Positions 43,889 to 52,811 of a DNA stretch of 64,000 bases are shown here, piece by piece. Every line of letters starts with the position of its first letter. The stretch's first letter is position 1. The notes below the pieces were generated by a model. The model was not told where the DNA came from. It saw only the letters and a list, made by a program, of their open reading frames with translations, and did no database searches. Origin of the DNA: JBARDN01 sp963755705 (GTDB lineage Bacteria > Desulfobacterota > Binatia > Binatales > Binataceae); assembly GCA_963755705.1 (NCBI GenBank), contig CAVWKW010000003.1, positions 1 to 64,000 of the forward strand. The letters are read 5' to 3'. The position numbers and the translations under genes are program-made.

Positions 43889-44197
43889 ACGTTGGCTTCA
43901 AACGGCTAGTTATCTCCAGTGATGCAAAGTCTCTATTTGATGATTCGAGCACTCTATAGCCACTATTAGTTAAGTTTTATTAGCACATTTCAGGTTTTTG
44001 CTAGCCATAATGAAGTTCAACGAGTATAAAAAATGGAAATTCCTCACCAACCAAACGGTTTGAGCCTTTCAGATCCGGTTGGAGGCATCGACACGCGTAA
44101 TCATCCACAATCGAGTTGGTGTTCGGCTGCACAATCAGCTATCGCAGCGAATCCTGGCGACGGGCATTGGCTCCGGACGCGTCATCCTTCATGGCGA
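43889..44197. other. Divergent intergenic region before the polysaccharide locus
   Basis: About 310 bases between the kinase gene and the zincin-like lipoprotein gene, holding promoters in both directions. The part 43930-44030 is A+T-rich. The downstream frame is open from 44033, but residues there lack a signal sequence and I treat them as untranslated. Confidence 0.4.
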
Positions 44198-44950
44198 ATG
44201 TTCACGCGAGGAGCTGAGTTGCTGACCGTCTTTTGCCTTGCAGCAAGTCTGGCGTCATGCACCAGCATGGGATTCGACCATCCGGCACTGCGCGATAGCA
44301 TTGACTATGGCCCGCCCGAGAATGTCCGGCTGTGCGTTCTGCTGGACAATGGGATCACGCCGTCGGACGCGAATGCGCTGCTCGAGAGCTGGAACGATGA
44401 GGCGAAGATCTACAATCTCTACCTGCAGCCGGTCTCTTATCAGAACTTTCCGCGCGAGGGCTTCTTTCATACCGAAATCCTTGAACAGGTCAGCCAGGTT
44501 CCATTGGGCAAGTCCTGCGATCGGGTGCTCTACTTCGTTAATCGCAATATCGGGGATGTTGCGTACGGGTTGATTTCCACCAGCGTCGGAGTGCCGGAGA
44601 TTTTGGGCGAAGTCGATGACGCCACTCTTACGCATGGCTACGTGGTCGCCAGGCGTGCCACGCTCAATCAGCTCGTGATGTCACCGAGCGGGGTGACGCA
44701 GCACGAGTTGTTTCATCTGCTCGGATGCCCCCAGCATTTCGACATGCCTGACTGCTACACGCGGATTCATAATCTCAAGCTCGCCGAAGAGAAGTTGAAG
44801 GCGCAGGGTTACTTCACGCAGCACGGAGAGCAGCCTTTCTATCCGACCTTTGCATCGCACACCGACTCGATGCTGGTGTCGCGATCGCAGGTAGCGGATT
44901 ACCAGCGCTTCAACGGCGACACTGGAGCGGCAGCTAGCGTCGGTCCATGA
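44198..44950 (+). CDS. Zincin-like putative metalloprotease lipoprotein
   Basis: A 250-residue lipoprotein: MFTRGAELLTVFCLAASLAS then lipobox Cys21. The motif THELFHLLGCPQH-like, here QHELFHLLGCPQHFDMPDC (168-186), has His169, Glu170, His173, Gly176 and His180. It fits a metzincin-type HExxHxxG with the third His one residue late; Cys177 and Cys186 flank it, as in archaemetzincins. Mature protein about 230 residues. It opens the plus-strand exopolysaccharide locus and may be an envelope protease acting on the secreted protein encoded next. Enzyme activity is an inference. Confidence 0.65.
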   Translation: MFTRGAELLTVFCLAASLASCTSMGFDHPALRDSIDYGPPENVRLCVLLDNGITPSDANALLESWNDEAKIYNLYLQPVSYQNFPREGFFHTEILEQVSQVPLGKSCDRVLYFVNRNIGDVAYGLISTSVGVPEILGEVDDATLTHGYVVARRATLNQLVMSPSGVTQHELFHLLGCPQHFDMPDCYTRIHNLKLAEEKLKAQGYFTQHGEQPFYPTFASHTDSMLVSRSQVADYQRFNGDTGAAASVGP

Positions 44951-45627
44951 CCGATGCGCTGCAATTGGGGGCGGCTCGGTTCGAATAGATTTGCCGCGGC
45001 AAGATCCCAGCCCAAGCGCGATCGCTCGAACGCCCTCCTTCCGACTCAACGTCAGTAAGCAGCAGCGAGGCTATCGTGCCTGATGGGTTCTCATTCAGCC
45101 TCGAACCCATTGTAACTGCCAGAGACAATTTTTGCAGAGTCCTTTTTCCCCATTTGCCGCGAAATTTCTGTTTGCCACTCCTAAGCAATCAAGTTAGCAT
45201 TTAACAATCGTATTTCGGCATAGTCATGGACTCGACCCTGCGGCCGAAGTCATCTGGATGTATCCATGAGTCGCTTATGCTGCATATTAACACGTCATTA
45301 GTGTTTATCATTCTTTACAAATGAACTGGACGCCATGATTCTCCACGAGAAGATTATCGATGCAGAGACGTTTGACTGTAACCTATTTACATGCTAGACG
45401 TTATTGGCACGCGGAGTTCATGAAACGTTAGCCCGTTTGAATTGTTTTTAGCATTTCGGGGCAAACGGCAAATATGGTGGTGGAGGAGGGGGGTAGGGCG
45501 TTGGCAACGTAGCCAACCCGTTGAGTGCGTCCCTCATGGGAATTGCCGTACGAATTTCCGTATGGGATGGCGGACGCGCGTTCGGTCGAGAAGTTAGCGG
45601 ACTGTTACTAAAAAGGTGGAGCGAAAA
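44951..45627. promoter_or_regulatory. Regulatory gap ahead of the exopolysaccharide genes
   Basis: About 680 bases without a supported gene, A+T-rich around 45190-45440. Candidate promoters are a sigma-70 pair TTGACT (45372-45377) with 17 bases to TAGACG (45395-45400), and a partial sigma-54 site TTGGCACGCGGAGTTCA (45404-45420) whose -12 element reads TC instead of GC. The neighbouring NtrC-type regulator makes sigma-54 control attractive, but the match is imperfect. Confidence 0.35.
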
Positions 45628-46149
45628 ATGAAAAAGCTGCTCGGTTGCATGGTATCGATAGTCGCGATTTTGGCAGTGGCCGGACCCGCGATGTGCTTTA
45701 GTGTGGTCGGATTGGTCTCGGATCAGAACCGTAACTTCGTCAATAACGCATTCATTACGATCATCGACTCCAAGGGGCAGACCGCAGGCCACGGACGATC
45801 GGATATCTATGGCCGTTATTGCATCCCGCTGGCCACGCCCGGCAAATACACAGTTTCGATCGACCCCAACACCAAAGACTTCCAAGGCGGCGCGGCGGTG
45901 ACCCAGGTCGATATCGAAGGTGCAACCATCAACTGGTTCCTGTCGCCGACGACTGGCGCGATTGCCACTACCGACATCGGTGTGGCCTCCGCGGCGACGC
46001 TGACTTGCGGAATCCCATGGTGGGAGACTGCGGCGGCGGGCGCCGGGCTGCTGGTTGGTGTGGGCGGAATTACCGGTGGCGTCATCTGCACCGAGGGTAA
46101 CGATTGTGGCGGCAGCAACGGCAACGGCAACGCGAGCCCCTCTCGCTGA
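45628..46149 (+). CDS. Small secreted protein with carboxypeptidase-regulatory-like fold
   Basis: A 173-residue exported protein. Signal peptide MKKLLGCMVSIVAILAVAGP, cut near AMC-FS. Residues about 25-105 form a beta-sandwich of CarboxypepD_reg type (FSVVGLVSDQNRNFVNNAFI, GRYCIPLATPGKYTVSI). The C-terminus has a Gly/Ala-rich hydrophobic segment (AAAGAGLLVGVGGITGGVIC) and an Asn/Gly tail. Position just before the exporter gene suggests it is carried to the surface or helps anchor the polysaccharide. Function unknown. Confidence 0.7.
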   Translation: MKKLLGCMVSIVAILAVAGPAMCFSVVGLVSDQNRNFVNNAFITIIDSKGQTAGHGRSDIYGRYCIPLATPGKYTVSIDPNTKDFQGGAAVTQVDIEGATINWFLSPTTGAIATTDIGVASAATLTCGIPWWETAAAGAGLLVGVGGITGGVICTEGNDCGGSNGNGNASPSR

Positions 46150-46281
46150 GACGGAGACCTGCGGGCCGGCGCCGCGACCCGGCTCGTGACAACGGCTGCG
46201 CTCGTTCGCCGTTGCCGGCTATCTCCAAACTGACTTAACATCCGGTGCGCACCGGGCCGGTCCGCACGAGGTTCACCTATC

Positions 46282-47502
46282 GTGTTATCGAAGATAATTC
46301 ACAACGCGCTCTTTGCTGTGATCGCCTGCGCGATCGCCGCAGCGTTCGTGGCGTGTTCGTCGCAGGATCCGGCCCCGGCGTCCGGGATATCGGCTGACGC
46401 CGCCGCGGCGTCGCCCGCATCGGCATCGGCTGATGCCGAAGAGACGGCGCGGCTCGATGCGCTGTGGCAGCAGCGCACTAACGACAAATCGGAGAGCGAC
46501 TTCACCGTCGGTCCGGGCGACGTGCTGGAGATTTCGGTGCCCGCAATCGACGATCTCAAGGACCGCTCGGTGCGAGTTTCAGGCGATAACACGATCGCAC
46601 TGCCGCTGGCCGGCGTGATTAACGTCAAGGGTTTGACCGAGCAAGGCGTCCGCGACCAGATCAAGCAGCGGCTGGAAAAATATATGTACGATCCGCAGGT
46701 CAACGTTTTCACCAAGGAATATGAGAGCCGGCAGGTTGCGATTGTCGGGATGGTGCAGAAACCCGGGTTGTACACGCTGACCAGTCCGCATGACACGATC
46801 CTCGCAATGATCAGCCGCGCGGGCGGCACCACTGCCGAGGGCGCCCAGCGCATCCTGTTGATCCCGGCGACTCCGGGACAGGGTGCGCAAACCAGCGCGA
46901 TGCTCGCAGCGGCCTCGCAGCTCAGTGCCGTACCGACATCCGCGCCAGCGGCGCCCAAGCCTATCGGCCCTGAAGGAGCCGAGCAGCCCAGTGGAGATAT
47001 CGCAGTCCAGGGTCAAAGCGTTCCCGCGAGCTACCAGCCGGCGGCAACCCAAATGCCGGCCGGGCTCAGCAGCGCCGATCCGATCATCATCGACCTGACC
47101 AATACGCACAACGAAAATGAACTCGGTATCCCCGCTCGTCCTGGCGACGTGATTATCGTGCCCGCCGCAGGCGAGGTGATGGTCAAAGGATGGGTCCAGA
47201 ATACGGGTGCATTCAAGATCACGCCTGGGATGACGGTATTGGGGGCGGTGACGGCGGCCGGTGGTGAGATGTTCAGTTCCGACGCCGTGATTCTACGCAC
47301 CGGCTCGACTGCCGGCGCGCGCAAGATCGAGATTCCGGTCGATCTTTCCGCGATCCAGAAGGGGACCTCGCCCGACGTTCCGGTGCAGGGCGGCGACGTG
47401 GTGATCGTAAAGAAATCGGTCGCGGGAGCGGTGCCATATGCCGCTTATACGGTGTTCCAGAAATTCAGCACCGGGATTTTTCCCGCGCTGCCGTTTATGT
47501 AG
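46282..47502 (+). CDS. Polysaccharide export outer membrane protein (Wza-like)
   Basis: A 406-residue lipoprotein starting at GTG 46282, with lipobox Cys25 (FVACSS). A Poly_export domain (about 68-155: FTVGPGDVLEISVPAIDD, INVKGLTEQGVRDQIKQRLE, MYDPQVNVFTKEYESRQVAI) is followed by a first SLBB domain, an Ala/Pro-rich insert (about 200-265) and a second SLBB-like domain (about 285-375). It would form the outer membrane channel for the polymer, pairing with the Wzz/kinase encoded next. Confidence 0.9.
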   Translation: MLSKIIHNALFAVIACAIAAAFVACSSQDPAPASGISADAAAASPASASADAEETARLDALWQQRTNDKSESDFTVGPGDVLEISVPAIDDLKDRSVRVSGDNTIALPLAGVINVKGLTEQGVRDQIKQRLEKYMYDPQVNVFTKEYESRQVAIVGMVQKPGLYTLTSPHDTILAMISRAGGTTAEGAQRILLIPATPGQGAQTSAMLAAASQLSAVPTSAPAAPKPIGPEGAEQPSGDIAVQGQSVPASYQPAATQMPAGLSSADPIIIDLTNTHNENELGIPARPGDVIIVPAAGEVMVKGWVQNTGAFKITPGMTVLGAVTAAGGEMFSSDAVILRTGSTAGARKIEIPVDLSAIQKGTSPDVPVQGGDVVIVKKSVAGAVPYAAYTVFQKFSTGIFPALPFM

Positions 47503-47558
47503 GACGAAACCGACTTTCCATCCGACAATCAATACGTAACGAGCCCGCAGAGGCCATT

Positions 47559-49904
47559 GTGAAAGAATTGTCTCCTTATCCAATTCAACGCGTTTATCCT
47601 GAGCCCGTGCCCGCGCCGCAGTACATGGGCCGTGGCGTCAACCCCGACTTCTTCGGTGCACCTGAGGCCGCCGGGCCCGATCTGCGCGATTACTTTCGGG
47701 TAATCCGCAGGCACGCGAAGCTGATCGTCAGCATGTTTCTGGCCGCGCTGCTCGTGACAGGGTTGGTGGTGCTGGTGATCACGCCGCATTTCACCGCGAC
47801 CAGCACGATCCTGGTCGAATCCAACGCGCCCCACGTACTCGATATCCACGAATTGGCAACCGAATCGACTGGCGATGCATCCGATTATTACAAGACCCAG
47901 GAAGAGATCCTGAAGAGCCGCGGCCTTGCGGCCCAGGTGATTCGGGATCTCGGACTTGATCGCAACCCCGACTTTACCGGCAGCAGCCTGCATCGCGGCT
48001 TTTTTGGAGAGATGCTCCACTCCGTCAAAGCCTCGATGGGAGGTCTGTTCAAAAGCGCGCCGGCGGTTCGTCCGCTCGATCAATACGGAATCGACCCCGC
48101 GATGGTCGACAAATATTTGAGTAATCTCACGGTCAAGCCGGATGTCGGAACCCGGCTATTCGTGATTTCGTTTACGTCGCCTGACGCCGCACTCGCTTCT
48201 CAGATCGCCAACGCCCATGTGCGGACTTATATCCATCGCGGAATGGAAATCCACGCGCAGGCAAGCCAGGAAGCGTCGCAGTTTCTGGAGAAGAAGCTGG
48301 TCGAGCTGAAAGAGCGGGTCGAGAAGTCGGAAGCCGCGCTCAACACTTATCGCCGTGACCGCGGAATCGTTGCGTTCAACCTCGACGATCGCGGCACGAT
48401 CCTTAACGAACGTCTGACCGAAATGAACCAGGCGCTCACCAAGGCAGAAACCGAGCGAATCGATCTCGAGTCGCAGCACGATCTGATCAATAAGCGTAAC
48501 TACAATTCGCTGCCGGCAGTGATCGGCAGCGAGCTTATCCAGCACCTCAAGACCCAGGACGACGTGATTGCGGGCGAGTACGCCAGTATGTCGCAGCAGT
48601 TCAAGGGTGATTACCCGCCGCTGCGTGAGCTCAAGGCCAAGGTTGACGAAACCAACGCCCGCCTGAACGCCGAAATCGATCATACCGTCCAGGGCATCGA
48701 ATCGCAGTACCAGGCTTCGCTGGACCGCGAGACTGCGCTCAAGCAATCGGTCGAAAATTTGAAGACCAAAGCGCTGGCGCTGAACGACGCGTCGTTGCAG
48801 GACGCCGTGCTCGCGCGCGAGGTTGACGCCAACCGGCAGCTTTACAAGAGCGTGCTCGAGCGGATGAAAGAGATCGGGGTCGCGGGTGAAGTCCCGACCT
48901 CGAACGTTTCCATAATTGATATCGCGACCGCGCCTATCGACCCGTCAAGCCCCAAGAAGCTGATTGACATGGCGATTGCCGGAGCGATGGCGCTGTTCCT
49001 CGGAGTCGGGATCGCCTTCCTGCTCGACCATCTCGATGATGGACTGCACAATCCCGAGGAAGCGGAACTCTATCTGCAGCTGCCGAGCCTCGGCTCGGTA
49101 CCGGATTTTCTGACCCTGGGGGGCGAGGATCAGGCCGCAGAAACCGCGCTGCCTGCCAACGCCGGGGTTCCCAATCTTATTGCGAGCAGCGCCTCAGACG
49201 AGCGGGAAATCATGATGGCGAAGAGCCGCTTTTCGATCGCCGGAGAGTCGTACCGCGCGATCCGAACTGCGATCTTGCTGTCGCGCGCGGCCGAAGCTCC
49301 TAAAACCCTTCTGGTCGCCAGCGGAGCCAAGGCCGAGGGCAAAACCGTGACCGCGGTGAATATCGCGATGGCGTTTGCGCAGATGGGCGGGCGGGTGCTG
49401 CTGATCGACGCCGACATGCGCCGTGCGCGATGCCACGAAGTTCTGGGCGTGCATAACCTGGTCGGTCTGACCGAGGTCCTGGTCGGACAGAAGCAGGCGA
49501 GCGAAGTGATTCGTCCGATCGGCAACGGCGGGTTGTCGTTCATGAGCGCAGGCTCGGTGCCGCCTAATCCGACCGAATTGCTCGCCTCGCGCAGGATGCA
49601 GGAAGTTCTCGAAGAGTTGTCCGCCTCTTACGACAGCGTGCTGATCGACTCGCCGCCGGTGATGCCGGTCAGCGATTCAGTGGTGCTGTCGCGGCTGGTC
49701 AACGGCGTTGTGGTCGTGGTCGGACCGCGCACGCCCAAGCAGTTGGTGCGCCACGCATGCGCGCGGCTCGGACAGGTCGGCGCCCGTATCCTTGGGGTAG
49801 TGCTGAATCAGGTCAATATGAAGAGTCCCGACTATTATCATTACCATCGCTATTACGCCTACGAAGATTATTCCAAGCCGGCGGGAACGGTCAGTCAGGT
49901 ATAG
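47559..49904 (+). CDS. Wzz chain-length protein fused to a BY-kinase (Wzc/GumC type)
   Basis: A 781-residue inner membrane protein starting at GTG 47559. The N-terminal Wzz domain (about 40-170) is bounded by membrane segments near 52-72 and 468-490, with long coiled coils between (about 230-440). The C-terminal BY-kinase has Walker A GAKAEGKT (about 586-593), Walker A' VLLIDADMRR and Walker B VLIDSPPVMP, and a Tyr-rich tail (DYYHYHRYYAYEDY) for autophosphorylation. It should control chain length and export with the Wza-like channel. Confidence 0.93.
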   Translation: MKELSPYPIQRVYPEPVPAPQYMGRGVNPDFFGAPEAAGPDLRDYFRVIRRHAKLIVSMFLAALLVTGLVVLVITPHFTATSTILVESNAPHVLDIHELATESTGDASDYYKTQEEILKSRGLAAQVIRDLGLDRNPDFTGSSLHRGFFGEMLHSVKASMGGLFKSAPAVRPLDQYGIDPAMVDKYLSNLTVKPDVGTRLFVISFTSPDAALASQIANAHVRTYIHRGMEIHAQASQEASQFLEKKLVELKERVEKSEAALNTYRRDRGIVAFNLDDRGTILNERLTEMNQALTKAETERIDLESQHDLINKRNYNSLPAVIGSELIQHLKTQDDVIAGEYASMSQQFKGDYPPLRELKAKVDETNARLNAEIDHTVQGIESQYQASLDRETALKQSVENLKTKALALNDASLQDAVLAREVDANRQLYKSVLERMKEIGVAGEVPTSNVSIIDIATAPIDPSSPKKLIDMAIAGAMALFLGVGIAFLLDHLDDGLHNPEEAELYLQLPSLGSVPDFLTLGGEDQAAETALPANAGVPNLIASSASDEREIMMAKSRFSIAGESYRAIRTAILLSRAAEAPKTLLVASGAKAEGKTVTAVNIAMAFAQMGGRVLLIDADMRRARCHEVLGVHNLVGLTEVLVGQKQASEVIRPIGNGGLSFMSAGSVPPNPTELLASRRMQEVLEELSASYDSVLIDSPPVMPVSDSVVLSRLVNGVVVVVGPRTPKQLVRHACARLGQVGARILGVVLNQVNMKSPDYYHYHRYYAYEDYSKPAGTVSQV

Positions 49905-52801
49905 TGAGGCGGATCGGCCTATCGAATCCGCCCGATCGCCCGCGCTCCTACCATTCCCAACATAGGTTTGTGTCCGCCGACGGCGGGAATTGGTACGACC
50001 GGGCGTTCGTGACCGGGATTCTGCTTCTGGTGACGCTGTCACCGCTGCCGATGGGCGCGGTGCATCCGTGGCCGTTCATCGCGATCGAGCTCACGATCTG
50101 CGCGCTGGTGGTGTTGTGGATGGCGAAGACGGCGTTCGCAGCGCCGATCCAGTTCCAGCCAACGCTGGCTAACCTTCGTCCGATCGCGTTGCCGCTCGCG
50201 CTCTTCGTCGCGCTGGCCGGCTTCGCGCTGGTTCCGCTTCCGCCGACGGTTCTGCGTGTGCTCTCGCCGGCGACCTACACGATGTACGCGAGGTCGCTGC
50301 CCGGATGGCCGCACGAGGCGCCGTATGCCGCGATGCTCCAGTTGCCCGACCTCAACGCGGCGCAACATCTGAACGTGGTTCTGCCCACGCCGCAGGAAGC
50401 CGCGAATGGCGCGGCGATTCCGCAGCCGCATCAGCACGCTCTCGGGCCACAGACCAGCACCAGCAAGTCCATGGTTGCCGGGGGCTGGCGATGGCGCACG
50501 TTATCGCTGGCGCCGGAACTTACGCGCGAGCTGGTAATCAAGCTCGCCGCATACGCGGCGTTGTTCTTCGTGGTGCTGCTGTATCCGTTCGGACCCTCGA
50601 TGCATGCGGAATCGGAGAAGAACTTCTATCGCTACGTAATTATCGCGGTGCTGATCACGGCGCTGGTGGTGGCGTGTGTCGGAATCCTGGAACGTGTGTT
50701 CTGGAACGGAAAGATCCTCTGGATCTTCGTACCGTATGATTGGGGCCGGGCGATGCCCGACGCGATGGATCGCGCGCGCGGACCGTTCGTCAATCCGGAC
50801 CATTTTGGCAGCTACCTGAATCTGGTTATCCCGGTCGCGCTGGCTGGCGTGTTGTTTCCGACTTTCGTGGTGCGCAAATCCGGCGGCGAAGCGTTTCGGG
50901 TGTTTTGCGCGGCGGTGGTTTTGATCGCGAGCACAGCGCTGCTCCTGAGTTTGTCGCGGGCCGGGTGGATCGGCGCGATCGTTGGCGCTACGGCGCTGGT
51001 GTACATGGCGCAGTTTATCCCGCGGGCGAAGCGACCCGCGCTGCTCAAGCTCTCGTGGAAGATTGCGGTGCCGGCGGGCGCCGCGATGTTCGCGATCGTG
51101 CTGCTGACATCCTCTTTGTTCGGGGGCGCGCAGGGGCGGCATCAGGCCGACGTCCGGCTGATGGAGACCGTCAGCCAGCATCAGAGCCTGCACTTTCGTC
51201 TCGACGTGTGGCGCGACTCGATCGGAATAGTGCGCGCATTTCCCCTGTTCGGGATCGGGCTGGGTTCGTTCGCCGACGTGTTCCCGCATTTTCAGCAGGC
51301 GCCATGGTCATGGGAAGGCGCGCGCGAGGCGCATAACGACTACCTCGAGTTGCTGATCGGCGCAGGCGCATTTGGCTTCGTTCTGCTCGGATGGTTTTTT
51401 ATCGCGGTCGTGACGCGGCTCTACCGCGGAATCCGCGCGCTGCCGCCCGATGTGCTTCCGGTCGGCGCCGCGTTGACGGCAGGAATGGCGGCATTGGCGT
51501 TCCAGGAATTTTTCGATTTCAACCTGCAGATTCCCGCCGTCGCCGTACTGATGACACTGTTCCTTGCGCTCGCGTTCAGGCTGGTCGCCGCCACGCGGCT
51601 GAGCGAGCCGGCGCCGCAGCCGGTTGGGATGAAACGCTGGGCGATGCCGGCAGGTCTGTCGGCCGCGGCGATCGCGCTTGGAATCGTGGCGCTGGCGCAG
51701 CCCAAGTTTCCATATCCTTACGATCTGACCGCACCAAAGACGGCGTCCCAGGCGCGCGCGTTGATTCTGGCGCATCCGACCTCGGTGGTGCCGCATCTGT
51801 GGATGGTCGAGACGCTGGGCAAGCGGCTGCCGTTCGCGATGCGTGCGCAGGAACTGGAAACAGCGGTATGGCTCGATCCGACCAATCCCGCGGCGCGGGA
51901 TCAGTACGCGGAAGCGTTGGTCTGGAATGGGCAGTTCGGAGAGTCGCTCAAGCAGATCGAGGAGTCAGTATTCGATTCGCCCTATCTGGCGACTCATTAC
52001 TATCTCGAATTGAGGCTGATTCCGTGGCTCTCGCCGGGAGAACGAGCTGCGGTCGAGCAGGGACTCCAGCGCGCAATTGCGCACGACTACCCGGCAGCCA
52101 TTTGGACGCTGGCCCAGGTTTACGACCTCAACCACCAATACGGACGCGAGAGCGAATTGCTCGCCCATGCGGCGTCGAGCGAGTCTGATCCTGCAGTACG
52201 GGCAAACCTGCTGGTCTCGGCCGGAGGGTCGGCGGCAAAAGCCGGTGACTTTGCGAAGGCCGAAGAGCATCTGCGCGCTGCGATGGCTTTGGATCCGGTC
52301 GATCCCGATTCCTACCACTACCTGGCGACGATGATCTTTGCGCCGAGGAAGCAAATGGACTCGGCCCGCGCCGCGATCGAACAGGGTATCAGCGCGGGTG
52401 CGGATCCCTTCACGCTCGATCTCGCGCTGGCCGACGCGGCGGGGATCGCGGGCGACAACACGACGATTGAAAAAGCGCTGCTCGACGCAACCAATATCCG
52501 GCCGTCGGATGATGACGCGGCGGCGCGGCTGGCCGATCTGTATATGCAAGAGAAGCGCTACGACGACGCGGTGCTGCTGCTGAAACGCACCGCGGAGCTG
52601 CATCCGGATTCGGCCCCGGTGCTCAACCGGCTCGGACGTGCCGAGGCTGCGAACTACCAATTCTACGCAGCAGGAAACGACCTCGCCCGAGCCACGCAGC
52701 TCGAACCGGGCGACGCGGCATTCAAATCCGACTACGACGAATTTCAGAAAAGAGCCGCCGCACCGGGTGGGATAAGCGACGCCGCCTCGGCCGCTCCATA
52801 G
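49904..52801 (+). CDS. O-antigen ligase/polymerase-like protein with C-terminal TPR domain
   Basis: A 965-residue protein; GTG 49904 overlaps the kinase stop by one base. About ten to twelve membrane helices fill residues 30-600. The Wzy_C/O-antigen ligase region includes RARGPFVNPDHFGSYLNLVI and RLDVWRDSIGIVRAFPLFGI with GLGSFADVFPHFQ and EGAREAHNDYLELLI. Residues about 640-950 are TPR repeats (AAWLDPTNPAARDQYAEAL-like) in the periplasm. Likely the polymerase of the locus; a ligase role is also possible. Confidence 0.88.
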   Translation: MRRIGLSNPPDRPRSYHSQHRFVSADGGNWYDRAFVTGILLLVTLSPLPMGAVHPWPFIAIELTICALVVLWMAKTAFAAPIQFQPTLANLRPIALPLALFVALAGFALVPLPPTVLRVLSPATYTMYARSLPGWPHEAPYAAMLQLPDLNAAQHLNVVLPTPQEAANGAAIPQPHQHALGPQTSTSKSMVAGGWRWRTLSLAPELTRELVIKLAAYAALFFVVLLYPFGPSMHAESEKNFYRYVIIAVLITALVVACVGILERVFWNGKILWIFVPYDWGRAMPDAMDRARGPFVNPDHFGSYLNLVIPVALAGVLFPTFVVRKSGGEAFRVFCAAVVLIASTALLLSLSRAGWIGAIVGATALVYMAQFIPRAKRPALLKLSWKIAVPAGAAMFAIVLLTSSLFGGAQGRHQADVRLMETVSQHQSLHFRLDVWRDSIGIVRAFPLFGIGLGSFADVFPHFQQAPWSWEGAREAHNDYLELLIGAGAFGFVLLGWFFIAVVTRLYRGIRALPPDVLPVGAALTAGMAALAFQEFFDFNLQIPAVAVLMTLFLALAFRLVAATRLSEPAPQPVGMKRWAMPAGLSAAAIALGIVALAQPKFPYPYDLTAPKTASQARALILAHPTSVVPHLWMVETLGKRLPFAMRAQELETAVWLDPTNPAARDQYAEALVWNGQFGESLKQIEESVFDSPYLATHYYLELRLIPWLSPGERAAVEQGLQRAIAHDYPAAIWTLAQVYDLNHQYGRESELLAHAASSESDPAVRANLLVSAGGSAAKAGDFAKAEEHLRAAMALDPVDPDSYHYLATMIFAPRKQMDSARAAIEQGISAGADPFTLDLALADAAGIAGDNTTIEKALLDATNIRPSDDDAAARLADLYMQEKRYDDAVLLLKRTAELHPDSAPVLNRLGRAEAANYQFYAAGNDLARATQLEPGDAAFKSDYDEFQKRAAAPGGISDAASAAP

Positions 52802-52811
52802 CAAAATATCG

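Noticed and set aside
46242..46255. CCGGTGCGCACCGG palindrome before the Wza-like gene
   Set aside because: Short G+C palindromes arise easily in this composition; no T-run and no operator context.
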